DNA from: Pseudomonadota bacterium | Lineage (GTDB): Bacteria > Pseudomonadota > Alphaproteobacteria > Rickettsiales > SXRF01 | DNA length: 6,604 nucleotides | Assembly (NCBI GenBank): GCA_028873275.1 | Contig: JAGWLJ010000087.1 | Span: forward strand, 1 to 6,604 | Reading direction: 5' to 3' | Part shown: positions 1 through 6,556 of the stretch, in pieces | How the letters are laid out: each line of letters begins with the position of its first letter | How positions within the stretch are numbered: the first letter of the stretch is position 1 | Notes under the pieces: generated by a model | The model's database searches: none | What the model saw: the letters and a program-made list of their open reading frames with translations, nothing else | Told to the model about the DNA's origin: nothing | Program-made: the position numbers and the translations under genes

Positions 1-89
1 GGATTGCGGGCGGAAATCACCATTACCGCCGAAAACACCGTTACCGCGGCGAAAATATAGAAAATGAGGGTAGGAAGAAGATCAGCCAT
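1..89 (-). CDS. nuoJ: NuoJ (ND6-like membrane subunit of complex I), N-terminal start only
   Basis: The first 29 codons plus two bases are present and the gene runs off the left edge. The peptide begins MADLLPTLIFYIFAAVTVFS and continues AVMVISARNP, a first transmembrane helix ending in the (S/T)xRNP motif that is typical of NuoJ/ND6. The subunit lies in the membrane arm beside NuoH, NuoA and NuoK. The ATG shares one base with the upstream TGA (TGATG). An in-frame GTG immediately before it would overlap the same stop as GTGA, as nuoH does, and is spaced about eight bases from a GAGGGG; the true start may therefore be one codon earlier (92). Position directly after nuoI, apart from the small intervening gene, fits the canonical order. 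Confidence 0.9.
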   Translation of the reverse strand, partial: MADLLPTLIFYIFAAVTVFSAVMVISARN

Positions 90-556
90 CACAAGCCCAG
101 CCCCTCATCACCAAGAACAGACCGAATATCTTTTATATTATCTCGCCAGTTTGGCGGAGGAGGATCGTTGTCTACATTCTCTTCCGTTGCTCGCCGGATA
201 AGGCCATCGAAATCGACCATGGCCCGCCGCACGAAGGGCTTGTCAATAGCTTCCAGAATAGCACCGGCCGGGCCAATAACCGCCAATGTCTTCGTATATT
301 TTCGATACTTGCCGATACGAAGCCCTAAATCCTCCAATTCCTTGCGATATTGTTCGATCTGCTTCTTATCCGCATCCTTAAACATCAATATAAAGCAATT
401 AATCAGATGCTTCTCACCATCCACGGCAATTTCCGCCTGAGGTGACGGCACCATAACGTCAGGCCCTACTTTTTCAAACCATTCCACGGTAGCAGAATCA
501 TGCTTGAGATCTAAAAATGCACCCAGCTTGCGTTTCTGCGAAGGATTTAATAGCAT
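89..556 (-). CDS. Unrecognised 155-aa protein between nuoI and nuoJ, possible ferredoxin-like (I9-like) domain
   Basis: I do not recognise this protein. It appears soluble and has no signal peptide. Residues 49-116 read as beta-alpha-beta-beta-alpha-beta: strand HLINCFILMF (50-59), helix KKQIEQYRKELEDLGLRI (64-81), strands KYRKYTKTLAVIG (83-95), helix AGAILEAIDKPFV (97-109), strand RRAMVDF (110-116). This order, including a closing strand after a buried Ile/Ala-rich helix, recalls the ferredoxin-like fold of inhibitor I9/subtilisin-propeptide domains, but no protease is attached and the likeness is only topological. A polar C-terminal tail contains a PPPP run (132-135). The ATG is five bases after the nuoI stop, with a modest AGGTAA site overlapping that stop; the TGA shares bases with the nuoJ start. 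Sampled rows are 42-43% GC, below the nuo genes. Its position suggests a complex I-associated role, which is inference. Confidence 0.72.
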   Translation of the reverse strand: MLLNPSQKRKLGAFLDLKHDSATVEWFEKVGPDVMVPSPQAEIAVDGEKHLINCFILMFKDADKKQIEQYRKELEDLGLRIGKYRKYTKTLAVIGPAGAILEAIDKPFVRRAMVDFDGLIRRATEENVDNDPPPPNWRDNIKDIRSVLGDEGLGL

Positions 557-561
557 ATCAG

Positions 562-1050
562 TTACCTATACCCCGCATCCGCCTCTAAATTCGCCGCCAA
601 CGCCGCTTCCCAGCGGTCACCATTGGCCAGCAGCTTGTCCTTATTGTAAAGCAGCTCCTCGCGCGTCTCGACGGCGAACTCGAAATTCGGGCCTTCGACG
701 ATGGCATCGACCGGGCAGGCTTCCTGGCACAGGCCGCAATAAATGCATTTGACCATGTCGATGTCGTAGCGCGTCGTGCGGCGGCTGCCATCCTCGCGCG
801 CTTCAGCCTCGATGGTGATGGCCTGGGCCGGGCAGATGGCCTCGCACAGCTTGCAGGCGATGCAGCGCTCTTCGCCATTAGGGTAGCGTCTCAGCGCATG
901 CTCGCCGCGGAAGCGCGGGCTGAGCGGCCCTTTTTCATAAGGGTAATTGATGGTAACCGGACGCTTGAACATGTATTTGAGCGTCAGTGCAAAACCGGCA
1001 ACGATTTCCGCCAGCAGGAACGAGCGTGCCGCCTTATCAAGCCGCGCCAT
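562..1050 (-). CDS. nuoI: NuoI, ferredoxin-like 2x[4Fe-4S] subunit of complex I
   Basis: Complete 162-residue protein of the TYKY/NDUFS8 family. It carries clusters N6a and N6b and hands electrons to N2 in NuoB. Two ferredoxin motifs are intact: Cys63, Cys66, Cys69, Cys73 (CIACKLCEAICP) and Cys102, Cys105, Cys108, Cys112 (CIYCGLCQEACP). The N-terminal amphipathic stretch (10-34) ending in FKRPVTINYPYEKGPLSPRFRGEH is the membrane-associated segment typical of alphaproteobacterial and mitochondrial forms. The ATG lies 14 bases inside the upstream dedA-family gene, with GGAGG six bases before it, so the start is well supported. It ends five bases before the next small gene. Length and motifs are normal, and there is no sign of damage. 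Confidence 0.98.
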   Translation of the reverse strand: MARLDKAARSFLLAEIVAGFALTLKYMFKRPVTINYPYEKGPLSPRFRGEHALRRYPNGEERCIACKLCEAICPAQAITIEAEAREDGSRRTTRYDIDMVKCIYCGLCQEACPVDAIVEGPNFEFAVETREELLYNKDKLLANGDRWEAALAANLEADAGYR

Positions 1051-1657
1051 TGCCGGCCTCCGGTTTCCTGCGGCGATGATGCCTGACGTAAAGCACGATC
1101 ATGACCAAAACCCCTCCGATGACGGCTGCCTCGACATACGGCAGGTAATGCCGCACCATCTCCTTGTTGCCGCCGATGAGATAGCCTATCCCTAGCAGGG
1201 TCGCCATCCACAGTCCACCGCCAAGGCCGGTATATAGCGCGAATTTTTTGACGTTCATATGCGCCATGCCGGCGGGAAACGCCATGAAGTGCCTGAGACC
1301 CGGCACCAGCCTTCCGGTCAGCACCGACATCTCGCCATGCCCGGCGAAGAATTTATCCAGCATCTCCATGCGCTGGTGATTGAAGAAAAAATATTTGCCA
1401 TAGGCGTAGATGAACCGCCGCCCCAGATGATACGCCACCCAGTAGGAAAAAATCGACCCGGCAATATCGCCGGTAATAGCGCTGCCCATCGCCATGAACA
1501 GGCTCATCTGCCCCTGCTCTACCAGATAGCCGGTGGGAATCATGATGGCCTCCACCGGGATCGGCACCAGGGCGTTGCCGAAGAACATGGCGATGAACAG
1601 CCCCGGATACCCAATGCCGCTCACCGCATCCACCAGCCATGACGCAAAGGTCTCCAT
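1037..1657 (-). CDS. DedA-family (SNARE-associated/VTT) integral membrane protein
   Basis: A 206-residue inner-membrane protein with the usual DedA length and layout. Hydrophobic segments lie at about 18-31, 52-77 and 138-162, with a C-terminal one at 172-191, followed by a basic cytoplasmic tail (RHHRRRK). Hallmarks are the re-entrant-loop motif PIPVEAIMIPTGY (32-44) with Glu36, GSAITGDIAGS (58-68) with Asp64, and TGRLVPGLRHFMAFPAG (114-130) with Arg116, Pro119 and Arg122. These acidic and arginine positions correspond to residues needed in E. coli YqjA/YghB-type proteins. Family members are linked to undecaprenyl-phosphate recycling, lipid scrambling and proton-motive-force-dependent envelope homeostasis; which applies here cannot be read from sequence. 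An AGAGGA six bases upstream of the ATG supports the start. Its 3' end overlaps nuoI by 14 bases, implying coupled expression with complex I. Confidence 0.93.
   Translation of the reverse strand: METFASWLVDAVSGIGYPGLFIAMFFGNALVPIPVEAIMIPTGYLVEQGQMSLFMAMGSAITGDIAGSIFSYWVAYHLGRRFIYAYGKYFFFNHQRMEMLDKFFAGHGEMSVLTGRLVPGLRHFMAFPAGMAHMNVKKFALYTGLGGGLWMATLLGIGYLIGGNKEMVRHYLPYVEAAVIGGVLVMIVLYVRHHRRRKPEAGNGAA
1057..1061 (-). promoter_or_regulatory. Shine-Dalgarno GGAGG for nuoI, inside the dedA-family gene
   Basis: A perfect GGAGG lies six bases upstream of the nuoI ATG, within the last codons of the dedA-family gene. It confirms that nuoI starts inside its upstream neighbour and that the 14-base overlap is real. 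Confidence 0.7.
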
Positions 1658-1660
1658 GGA

Positions 1661-2512
1661 TTATCCTCTACCCACCATCTGACTGCTCGCTTCGGCGACG
1701 ATATCTATTTTCAATTGCTTAGGCGTTTTTATAGGCCTTACAAGACTTAATTCATATAGCGTTTTTGTATCCAGCTGAAAACAGGATTGAATCAATCGAT
1801 AGCATTCTTGATAATCGCTGATAAGCAATCCCGCCGAGGCAAAATTGCGAAGAGTTTGCATAAATTTTTTACTGTCTTTCTCACTTACGGTTTTTTCCGA
1901 TATTTGCCGCTTGAACTGCGCATAGGCCTCAGTAATTTGCCCGGAGGCTTCATCAAATCGCCCAAATGCGATCAATGTATAAGCGTCTCTGAGATAGTCG
2001 TATATTTCCTTTTCAACGAGGGCATGGGTTGCACCCAATGCGATATCAGGCCGATTTTCCGCGATAGCGGCATCGATAACGATTTGTTTTGGCCTATGCG
2101 TAGGACGTTTGGGAGTCGTTTCATACCGCTCTAGGACACCTTTATAATCCTGCAATCGGTGCTCAATGGATATTAAAAGCTGCGCCAAGTGATAATTGCC
2201 CCGCTTTTTTTGCGCAATATGGCCAATTTCCGATAAAATTCTTCGCAATCCATCCTCCGGCACAACCGTATGCACATATCTTTTAATATAGGATATAAGT
2301 GCTACAGACTGATGCCGTTTTAATGCCTCTATGCAACGGTCCTCCAGAAGGCGAATATCGCCCTGCGCGACTGCGAGTCTGAACCCCCAATCCAAAACCT
2401 CCGGGTTGTTGGTATAATTACGCAGCATTTCTTCGTATGCGCGATTGGCATCATCGAATCTTTTTTCCTTCACAAAATTTTTTAAGATTCTAACGTGCTC
2501 GTGTAGAGGCAT
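1661..2512 (-). CDS. Unrecognised 283-aa TPR-like helical-repeat protein between nuoH and dedA
   Basis: Almost entirely alpha-helical and soluble, with no signal peptide or membrane segment. Helix pairs resembling tetratricopeptide repeats are visible at about 5-33 (FVKEKRFDDANRAYEEML), 38-66, 105-133 (LAQLLISIEHRLQDYKGVLERY), 172-203 (YLRDAYTLIAFGRFDEASGQ, then a second helix) and 218-248. The Gly/Phe-Asp-Glu-Ala spacing is TPR-like. A Pro/Arg/Lys-rich linker, TTPKRPTHRPK, lies at 132-142. TPR folds are usually protein-protein docking platforms, so an assembly or scaffold role is possible but unproven. The gene is AT-rich: sampled rows are 35-50% GC, mostly near 40%, well below nuoH and nuoG. 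The start is the first ATG, 24 bases after the nuoH stop, in the same reading frame, and lacks a clear Shine-Dalgarno; an in-frame CTG lies three codons upstream. It ends three bases before dedA. Confidence 0.75.
   Translation of the reverse strand: MPLHEHVRILKNFVKEKRFDDANRAYEEMLRNYTNNPEVLDWGFRLAVAQGDIRLLEDRCIEALKRHQSVALISYIKRYVHTVVPEDGLRRILSEIGHIAQKKRGNYHLAQLLISIEHRLQDYKGVLERYETTPKRPTHRPKQIVIDAAIAENRPDIALGATHALVEKEIYDYLRDAYTLIAFGRFDEASGQITEAYAQFKRQISEKTVSEKDSKKFMQTLRNFASAGLLISDYQECYRLIQSCFQLDTKTLYELSLVRPIKTPKQLKIDIVAEASSQMVGRG
1664..1669 (-). promoter_or_regulatory. Shine-Dalgarno AGAGGA for the dedA-family gene
   Basis: AGAGGA sits six bases upstream of the ATG at 1657 and overlaps the last codons of the 283-residue gene (Arg-Gly-stop). 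It supports the chosen start and links translation of the two genes. Confidence 0.6.
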
Positions 2513-2536
2513 AGTGGTCAGTTCATGTCTTTGCTT

Positions 2537-3541
2537 TTATTTATAAATCACCCATCCCGACACCAGCACCACCCACACCAGCGACAGCGGCAGGAACACT
2601 TTCCAGCCCAGCCGCATCAACTGGTCATAGCGGTAGCGCGGCAGCGTGGCGCGCGTCCACACGAACACGAACAGGCATAGCAGCACCTTGGCGACGAACC
2701 ACACCACCGACGGAATTACCGTAAATGCGGGAAGGTTGGAAGGAGGCATCCAGCCGCCGAGGAAAAGAATGGCCGTCATGCCGGACATCAGGATCATGTT
2801 GGCGTATTCGCCGAGGAAGAACAGAGCGAAGCTCATGGCCGAATACTCGACGTTGTAACCGGCCACCAGCTCGGCCTCGGCCTCCGGCAAGTCGAAGGGA
2901 TGGCGGTTGGTCTCGGCCAGCGCCGAAATAAAAAACACCACGAACATGGGAAAGAGCAGCCCGAAGGCGTGCCAGTGCGCGATGCCGCCCGCCTGCGCCT
3001 GCACGATATCGCTCAAATTCAACGAGCCCACCATCAGGAGTACCGTCACCAGCACAAAGCCGATCGACACCTCATAGCTCACCATCTGCGCGCTGGAACG
3101 GATGGCGCCGAGGAAGGCGTATTTCGAGTTGCTGGCCCAGCCGGCCATGATGATGCCGTAAACGCCCAGCGAGGAGATGGCAAAAAGATAGAGTATCCCG
3201 ACATTGATGTTGGCGATGACGAATTGCGAGGAAATCGGAATCACTGCCCAGCCCAGCAGCGCCAGCGAAAAGGTCAGCATGGGGGCGATCAGGAAAACGA
3301 TTTTATTCGCCTGCGAGGGAATGATGGTTTCCTTGAGAAGCAGTTTCAGCCCGTCGGCAAACGGCTGCAGCAGTCCCATGAAACCCACGACGTTCGGCCC
3401 CTTGCGCAGCTGCATCGCGGCGATCACCTTGCGCTCGAAATAGGTGAGCATGGCGACGCAGACGATCAGCGGCACCACGACGACCAGGATTTTGCCGATG
3501 ATGAAAAGAAAGGGGAGAAGTTGATTGATGAATTCTATCAC
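2537..3541 (-). CDS. nuoH: NuoH, membrane subunit forming the quinone chamber of complex I
   Basis: Complete 334-residue polytopic protein (ND1 family) with about eight hydrophobic segments, for example at 9-34, 83-104, 112-135, 158-172, 192-209, 236-263, 277-297 and 315-332. It joins the peripheral and membrane arms and lines the quinone channel. Conserved signatures are YFERKVIAAMQLRKGPN (34-50), GLLQPFADGLKLLLKE (56-71) and the loop AETNRHPFDLPEAEAELVAGY (209-229), whose acidic residues are implicated in coupling quinone chemistry to proton movement. A His stands in the ETNRHPFDLPE loop where many homologues have Ala or Thr. The start is GTG at 3541-3539, overlapping the nuoG TGA as GTGA, with AGAGG five bases upstream. 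The gene is GC-rich like nuoG. Length is normal. Confidence 0.98.
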   Translation of the reverse strand: MIEFINQLLPFLFIIGKILVVVVPLIVCVAMLTYFERKVIAAMQLRKGPNVVGFMGLLQPFADGLKLLLKETIIPSQANKIVFLIAPMLTFSLALLGWAVIPISSQFVIANINVGILYLFAISSLGVYGIIMAGWASNSKYAFLGAIRSSAQMVSYEVSIGFVLVTVLLMVGSLNLSDIVQAQAGGIAHWHAFGLLFPMFVVFFISALAETNRHPFDLPEAEAELVAGYNVEYSAMSFALFFLGEYANMILMSGMTAILFLGGWMPPSNLPAFTVIPSVVWFVAKVLLCLFVFVWTRATLPRYRYDQLMRLGWKVFLPLSLVWVVLVSGWVIYK

Positions 3542-5607
3542 GCCGCCCTCTTCTGATCCTGCCCCAGTATTTCCTTCGTGCAGGCGGCCATGGTGGCGCT
3601 GGCGCGGCTGATCGGGTCGGTCATGTAGAAATTATCGACGAACTCCTCCAGCGACGCGCTGGTCAGGCGGAAGGTATCGGGATGCTGCGCGCCGGCGGGC
3701 CAGGCGGCTGGCACGATGTCGCCGACCTGCGCGAAATGCGGCGCGGCCTGCGTCATGCGGCTGCGCAGCTGCTCTAGCGTATTATAAGGCAGCGGCTGCC
3801 CGAGCACGTCGGAAAGCGCGCGTATGATCGCCCAGTCTTCCTTGGCCTGGCCGGGCGGGAAAACGGCGCGTCGGGCCTGCTGCACGCGGCCCTCGGTATT
3901 GACATAGGTGGCGTCTTTCTCGGTATAGGCGGCACCGGGAAGAATAACATCGGCACGGTGCGCGCCGCGGTCGCCGTGATGGCCCTGATAGACCACAAAG
4001 GCATCGCCCCACAGCACCGGATCCATTTCATCCACGCCCAGCAGGTACAGCAGCCTGACCTGCTCGCGGCGGCAGCCGTCGAGAATCTGCCGGATGTTCC
4101 AGCCGCCTTCCGCCGGCACGAAGCCGAGGTCGAGCGCCCCTGCCCGGCTGGCCGCATGATGCAGCACGTTGAAGCCATTCCAGCCTTCTTTAATGAAGCC
4201 GTAGCGCTCGGCGATGGCCTGCGCCGCCGCCATGATTTCCACACCGTCGCGGTGCGCCAGCGCCTGCGCGCCGACGATGAGCATGGGCCGTTTGGCAGCA
4301 GCGAAACGCTCGGACAGCTTATGCCCCCCGGCAACGATATCGTTCAGCAAGCGCACGTCATCACCCAGATAGTCATACGCATAATTGAGATCGGCTGGCG
4401 CGCCGAGGCTGTAAATCTCCAGCCCGCCCTTCAGCCAGGTTTTGCGGATGCGCGCATTGACCATAGCCGCCTCGCGGCGCGGATTGGCTCCGATCAGCAG
4501 GCAGAGATCAGCCTGCTCGATACCGGCGATGGTGGTGTTAAAGAGATAATGAGCGCGGTGCGCCGCATCGACACTGGCTCCTTCCAGCCGGCATTCGCGG
4601 CTGGCAATGCCCAGCCGGTCCGTCAGGTCCTTGAGCGCCATGACGCTCTCGGCGCAGGCCAGATTCCCCGCCAGAGCTACCATCTCTTTGGGCTCCAGCG
4701 TCTTCATGCGCTCGGCCACCACGGCCAGCGCATCACCCCAGCTGGCTTCCACCAGCCTGCCTTCGCTGTTTCTGACGTAAGGCCGGTCGAGCCGCTGCAC
4801 GCGCAGCCCGTCGCAGGCGTGGCGCGTCTTGTCGGAAATCCATTCTTCGTTGATATCCTCATGCACGCGCGGCAGCACGCGCAGCACCGAAGCGCCGCGG
4901 CTGTCGACGCGGATATTGCTGCCGACGCCGTCCAGCACGTCGATGGATTCGGTCTTGGTGAGATCCCACGGCCGCGCAATGAAGGCATAGGGCCGCGAGG
5001 TCAGCGCCCCCACCGGGCAGATATCGACCAGGTTGCCCGAAAGCTCGGAGGTAATCGCCTGCTCGACATAGGTGCCGACTTCCATATGTTCGCCGCGGCC
5101 AAAGGCACCCAACTCCGGCACGCCGGCGATGTCGGCGCTAAAGCGGATGCAGCGCGTGCAATGGATGCAGCGTGTCATCTGCGTTTTGATCACCGGCCCC
5201 ATGTATTTATCCTCGACCGAGCGCTTGATCTCGCGGTAGCGGCTCTTGCCCTGGCCGTAGAGCAGCGCCTGGTCCTGCAGATCGCACTCGCCGCCCTGGT
5301 CGCAGATCGGGCAGTCGAGCGGATGGTTGATCAGCAGGAATTCCATGACGCCTTCGCGCGCCTTCTTCACCATCGACGAGTTGGTTTTCACCACCATGTT
5401 GTCGGCGCAGGGCAGCGCGCAGGAAGCCTGCGGCTTGGGCGGCCCCGGAGACACTTCAACCAGGCACATACGGCAATTGCCGGCGATGGCCAGCCGCTCA
5501 TGATAGCAGAAGCGCGGGATCTCGATGCCGAGCCTCTCCGCCGCCTGGATGATCACCGTTCCCGGCTCGACTTCGATCTCTTGTCCGTCAATGGTCAGTT
5601 TGGGCAT
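3538..5607 (-). CDS. nuoG: NuoG, NADH-quinone oxidoreductase 75 kDa Fe-S subunit
   Basis: Complete 689-residue subunit of the peripheral arm of complex I, passing electrons from NuoF toward NuoB. The N-terminal 2Fe-2S domain holds the N1b ligands Cys34, Cys45, Cys48 and Cys63. Next comes the N5 site with His95, Cys99, Cys102 and Cys108 (NHPLDCPICDQGGEC). The N4 site has Cys147, Cys150, Cys153 and Cys197 (CIHCTRC, then DICPVG). From about residue 220 the protein is the molybdopterin-oxidoreductase-like fold, which binds no cofactor in complex I. Only an isolated Cys265 is seen where E. coli-type proteins carry the N7 motif, so N7 is absent, as in mitochondria and alphaproteobacteria. Length is normal for the family. 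The ATG follows the previous stop by five bases without a strong Shine-Dalgarno, so initiation probably depends on upstream translation. Its TGA overlaps the nuoH GTG. Confidence 0.98.
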   Translation of the reverse strand: MPKLTIDGQEIEVEPGTVIIQAAERLGIEIPRFCYHERLAIAGNCRMCLVEVSPGPPKPQASCALPCADNMVVKTNSSMVKKAREGVMEFLLINHPLDCPICDQGGECDLQDQALLYGQGKSRYREIKRSVEDKYMGPVIKTQMTRCIHCTRCIRFSADIAGVPELGAFGRGEHMEVGTYVEQAITSELSGNLVDICPVGALTSRPYAFIARPWDLTKTESIDVLDGVGSNIRVDSRGASVLRVLPRVHEDINEEWISDKTRHACDGLRVQRLDRPYVRNSEGRLVEASWGDALAVVAERMKTLEPKEMVALAGNLACAESVMALKDLTDRLGIASRECRLEGASVDAAHRAHYLFNTTIAGIEQADLCLLIGANPRREAAMVNARIRKTWLKGGLEIYSLGAPADLNYAYDYLGDDVRLLNDIVAGGHKLSERFAAAKRPMLIVGAQALAHRDGVEIMAAAQAIAERYGFIKEGWNGFNVLHHAASRAGALDLGFVPAEGGWNIRQILDGCRREQVRLLYLLGVDEMDPVLWGDAFVVYQGHHGDRGAHRADVILPGAAYTEKDATYVNTEGRVQQARRAVFPPGQAKEDWAIIRALSDVLGQPLPYNTLEQLRSRMTQAAPHFAQVGDIVPAAWPAGAQHPDTFRLTSASLEEFVDNFYMTDPISRASATMAACTKEILGQDQKRAA
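3546..3551 (-). promoter_or_regulatory. Shine-Dalgarno AGAGGG for nuoH, inside the nuoG tail
   Basis: AGAGGG on the minus strand lies four to five bases upstream of the nuoH GTG. It decides in favour of the GTG start that overlaps the nuoG stop; no ATG with a comparable site is nearby. Confidence 0.6.
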
Positions 5608-5612
5608 GGGGA

Positions 5613-6206
5613 TTACATTCTCTGTTGGCGTTGCTGATGATCATCCCGGAATTGCTGCAACATGGCAAGATCCCGTACTACATTATCAGCTAGCTCTTTT
5701 GGCAAGAAAACGCTTTCCGGGCTCATGGCGCATTGCGGGCCAGGAAAAAGGCTCCGCGCGCTGCCACGATAACTCAATGCCGTACAGCCTTCTATCTGTT
5801 TTACCTTTTCTGGCGAAGCCAGCAGGCGAATGGCTTGTTCCGCTCTTTCCACAGGCACCAGCAACCCTATGTGCCGATTTCCGATAAATGCTGAAAAAAT
5901 ATCCGTAACCGCATCTATAATACCGCCGTTATCACCGGTCTTATGAGCGAATCGCAGCCGGTCAAAATTTATCGGCATTTTCACCGCCGGAATACCATGC
6001 TCCCGAAACAGATCTTCCGCCATCTCCGAGAAGGGGCGATCATCTTTTTCTCCGCGTAGCCGGATATTATCATCGATTACGATGAGGACATGCTGGCGGA
6101 GATCGAGATCAGAAGATGCCAGCCGCCCGCGAGTAGCGGCAGGAACCACGATACTGATGATCGCGGGAGCTGTAGTGCTGTAAGGATGCTCGACCGTATG
6201 CAGCAT
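5613..6206 (-). CDS. Unrecognised 197-aa protein between nuoF and nuoG
   Basis: I do not recognise this protein. It appears soluble and mixed alpha/beta. Visible pieces are a hydrophobic strand IISIVVPA (16-23), a second strand HVLIVIDDN (39-47) ending in two aspartates, an acidic/basic helix (60-70), a segment with AHKTGDNGG (87-95), a strand HIGLLVPVE (112-120) followed by a helix (121-131), and a Gln/Arg-rich C-terminal helix ending QQRQQRM. Two strand-helix units of the form hydrophobic strand plus acidic residue suggest a Rossmann-like or other alpha/beta sandwich, but this is only a pattern reading. There is no signal peptide. It starts two bases after the preceding stop, with only a weak AGAGA upstream, and ends five bases before nuoG. 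Base composition is mixed: about 43% GC in the row at 5881 and 63% at 5701, against 70% in a sampled nuoG row. The open frame, tight spacing and co-orientation support a real gene. Confidence 0.7.
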   Translation of the reverse strand: MLHTVEHPYSTTAPAIISIVVPAATRGRLASSDLDLRQHVLIVIDDNIRLRGEKDDRPFSEMAEDLFREHGIPAVKMPINFDRLRFAHKTGDNGGIIDAVTDIFSAFIGNRHIGLLVPVERAEQAIRLLASPEKVKQIEGCTALSYRGSARSLFPGPQCAMSPESVFLPKELADNVVRDLAMLQQFRDDHQQRQQRM

Positions 6207-6208
6207 AG

Positions 6209-6556
6209 TTATCTCTGCTTATTTATCTCATTCAGAAGCTGGAAGGCCTTTTCCTTGAAAGTCTCAAAAGCCTCATTCTGGTCTTTCTTGAAGCGCACGG
6301 CGTTGTAATTAATGCGCTTGCTGGTTTTCTCATCGTCGCGGCTGCGGCCGCTGCGCACGAATTCAATCTCGCCCCAGCGGAAGAAGTTGGCCGGTTTGAA
6401 CACCACTTCCGAAATGGCGCTGATAGGAATCTCGCGGCGCGAATTGAACCCGAATTTAAGAGCGTTCCACAGGCCTTCGCGGTGAATCACCACGCGGTCG
6501 GCCAGCAGGTCGATATGCCCGTCCATCCCCTTGAGTGTCATGATCGGCTTGGCCAT
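6209..6556 (-). CDS. Small PH-like protein resembling DUF4429, 115 aa
   Basis: A soluble 115-residue protein with no signal peptide or membrane segment. Residues 8-68 look like a run of short beta strands of the bacterial PH-like type: a GxxGHIDLL strand, a VVIHREG strand and turn (22-28), then IPISAISEVVFKPA (43-56) and GEIEFV (62-67). A charged loop (69-81) leads to NAVRFKKDQ (85-93) and a closing amphipathic helix (94-113). This order, with the IPxxxIxxVxFKPA, GxIxF and VxFxKxQxxxFxxxK elements, is what I remember of DUF4429 domains, which are often paired with a SHOCT segment; none is present here. The start overlaps the nuoF stop by one base, and a GGAGG lies eight bases upstream, so the start is secure. 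It is tightly packed between nuoF and a second unknown gene. Any link to complex I is inference. GC content (55% in one sampled row) is close to the nuo genes. Confidence 0.7.
   Translation of the reverse strand: MAKPIMTLKGMDGHIDLLADRVVIHREGLWNALKFGFNSRREIPISAISEVVFKPANFFRWGEIEFVRSGRSRDDEKTSKRINYNAVRFKKDQNEAFETFKEKAFQLLNEINKQR

Noticed and set aside
228..440. Small plus-strand open frames opposite the 155-residue gene and nuoI
   Set aside because: Basic, Ser/Arg-rich translations with no ribosome site or motif; they overlap genes with clear Fe-S motifs or operon spacing on the other strand.
2513..2536. Possible readthrough fusion of nuoH with the downstream TPR-like gene
   Set aside because: The two frames do coincide across eight sense codons, but NuoH ends at its normal family length with an ordinary TAA, and nothing suggests recoding.
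2900..3556. A 218-codon open frame on the plus strand opposite nuoH
   Set aside because: Charged, low-complexity His/Asp/Arg-rich translation with no hydrophobic core or motif; it is the complement of a membrane protein gene.
3958..5637. A 559-codon open frame on the plus strand opposite nuoG
   Set aside because: It mirrors GC-rich nuoG codons, is rich in His/Arg/Ala/Gln as antisense shadows usually are, and shows no family motifs. nuoG itself is unmistakable.
5910..5960. AHKTGDNGG in the 197-residue protein, resembling the KTG motif of serine beta-lactamases
   Set aside because: No upstream Ser-x-x-Lys or SDN-type motif is present, and the protein is too short for a complete beta-lactamase fold. 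The match is probably chance.
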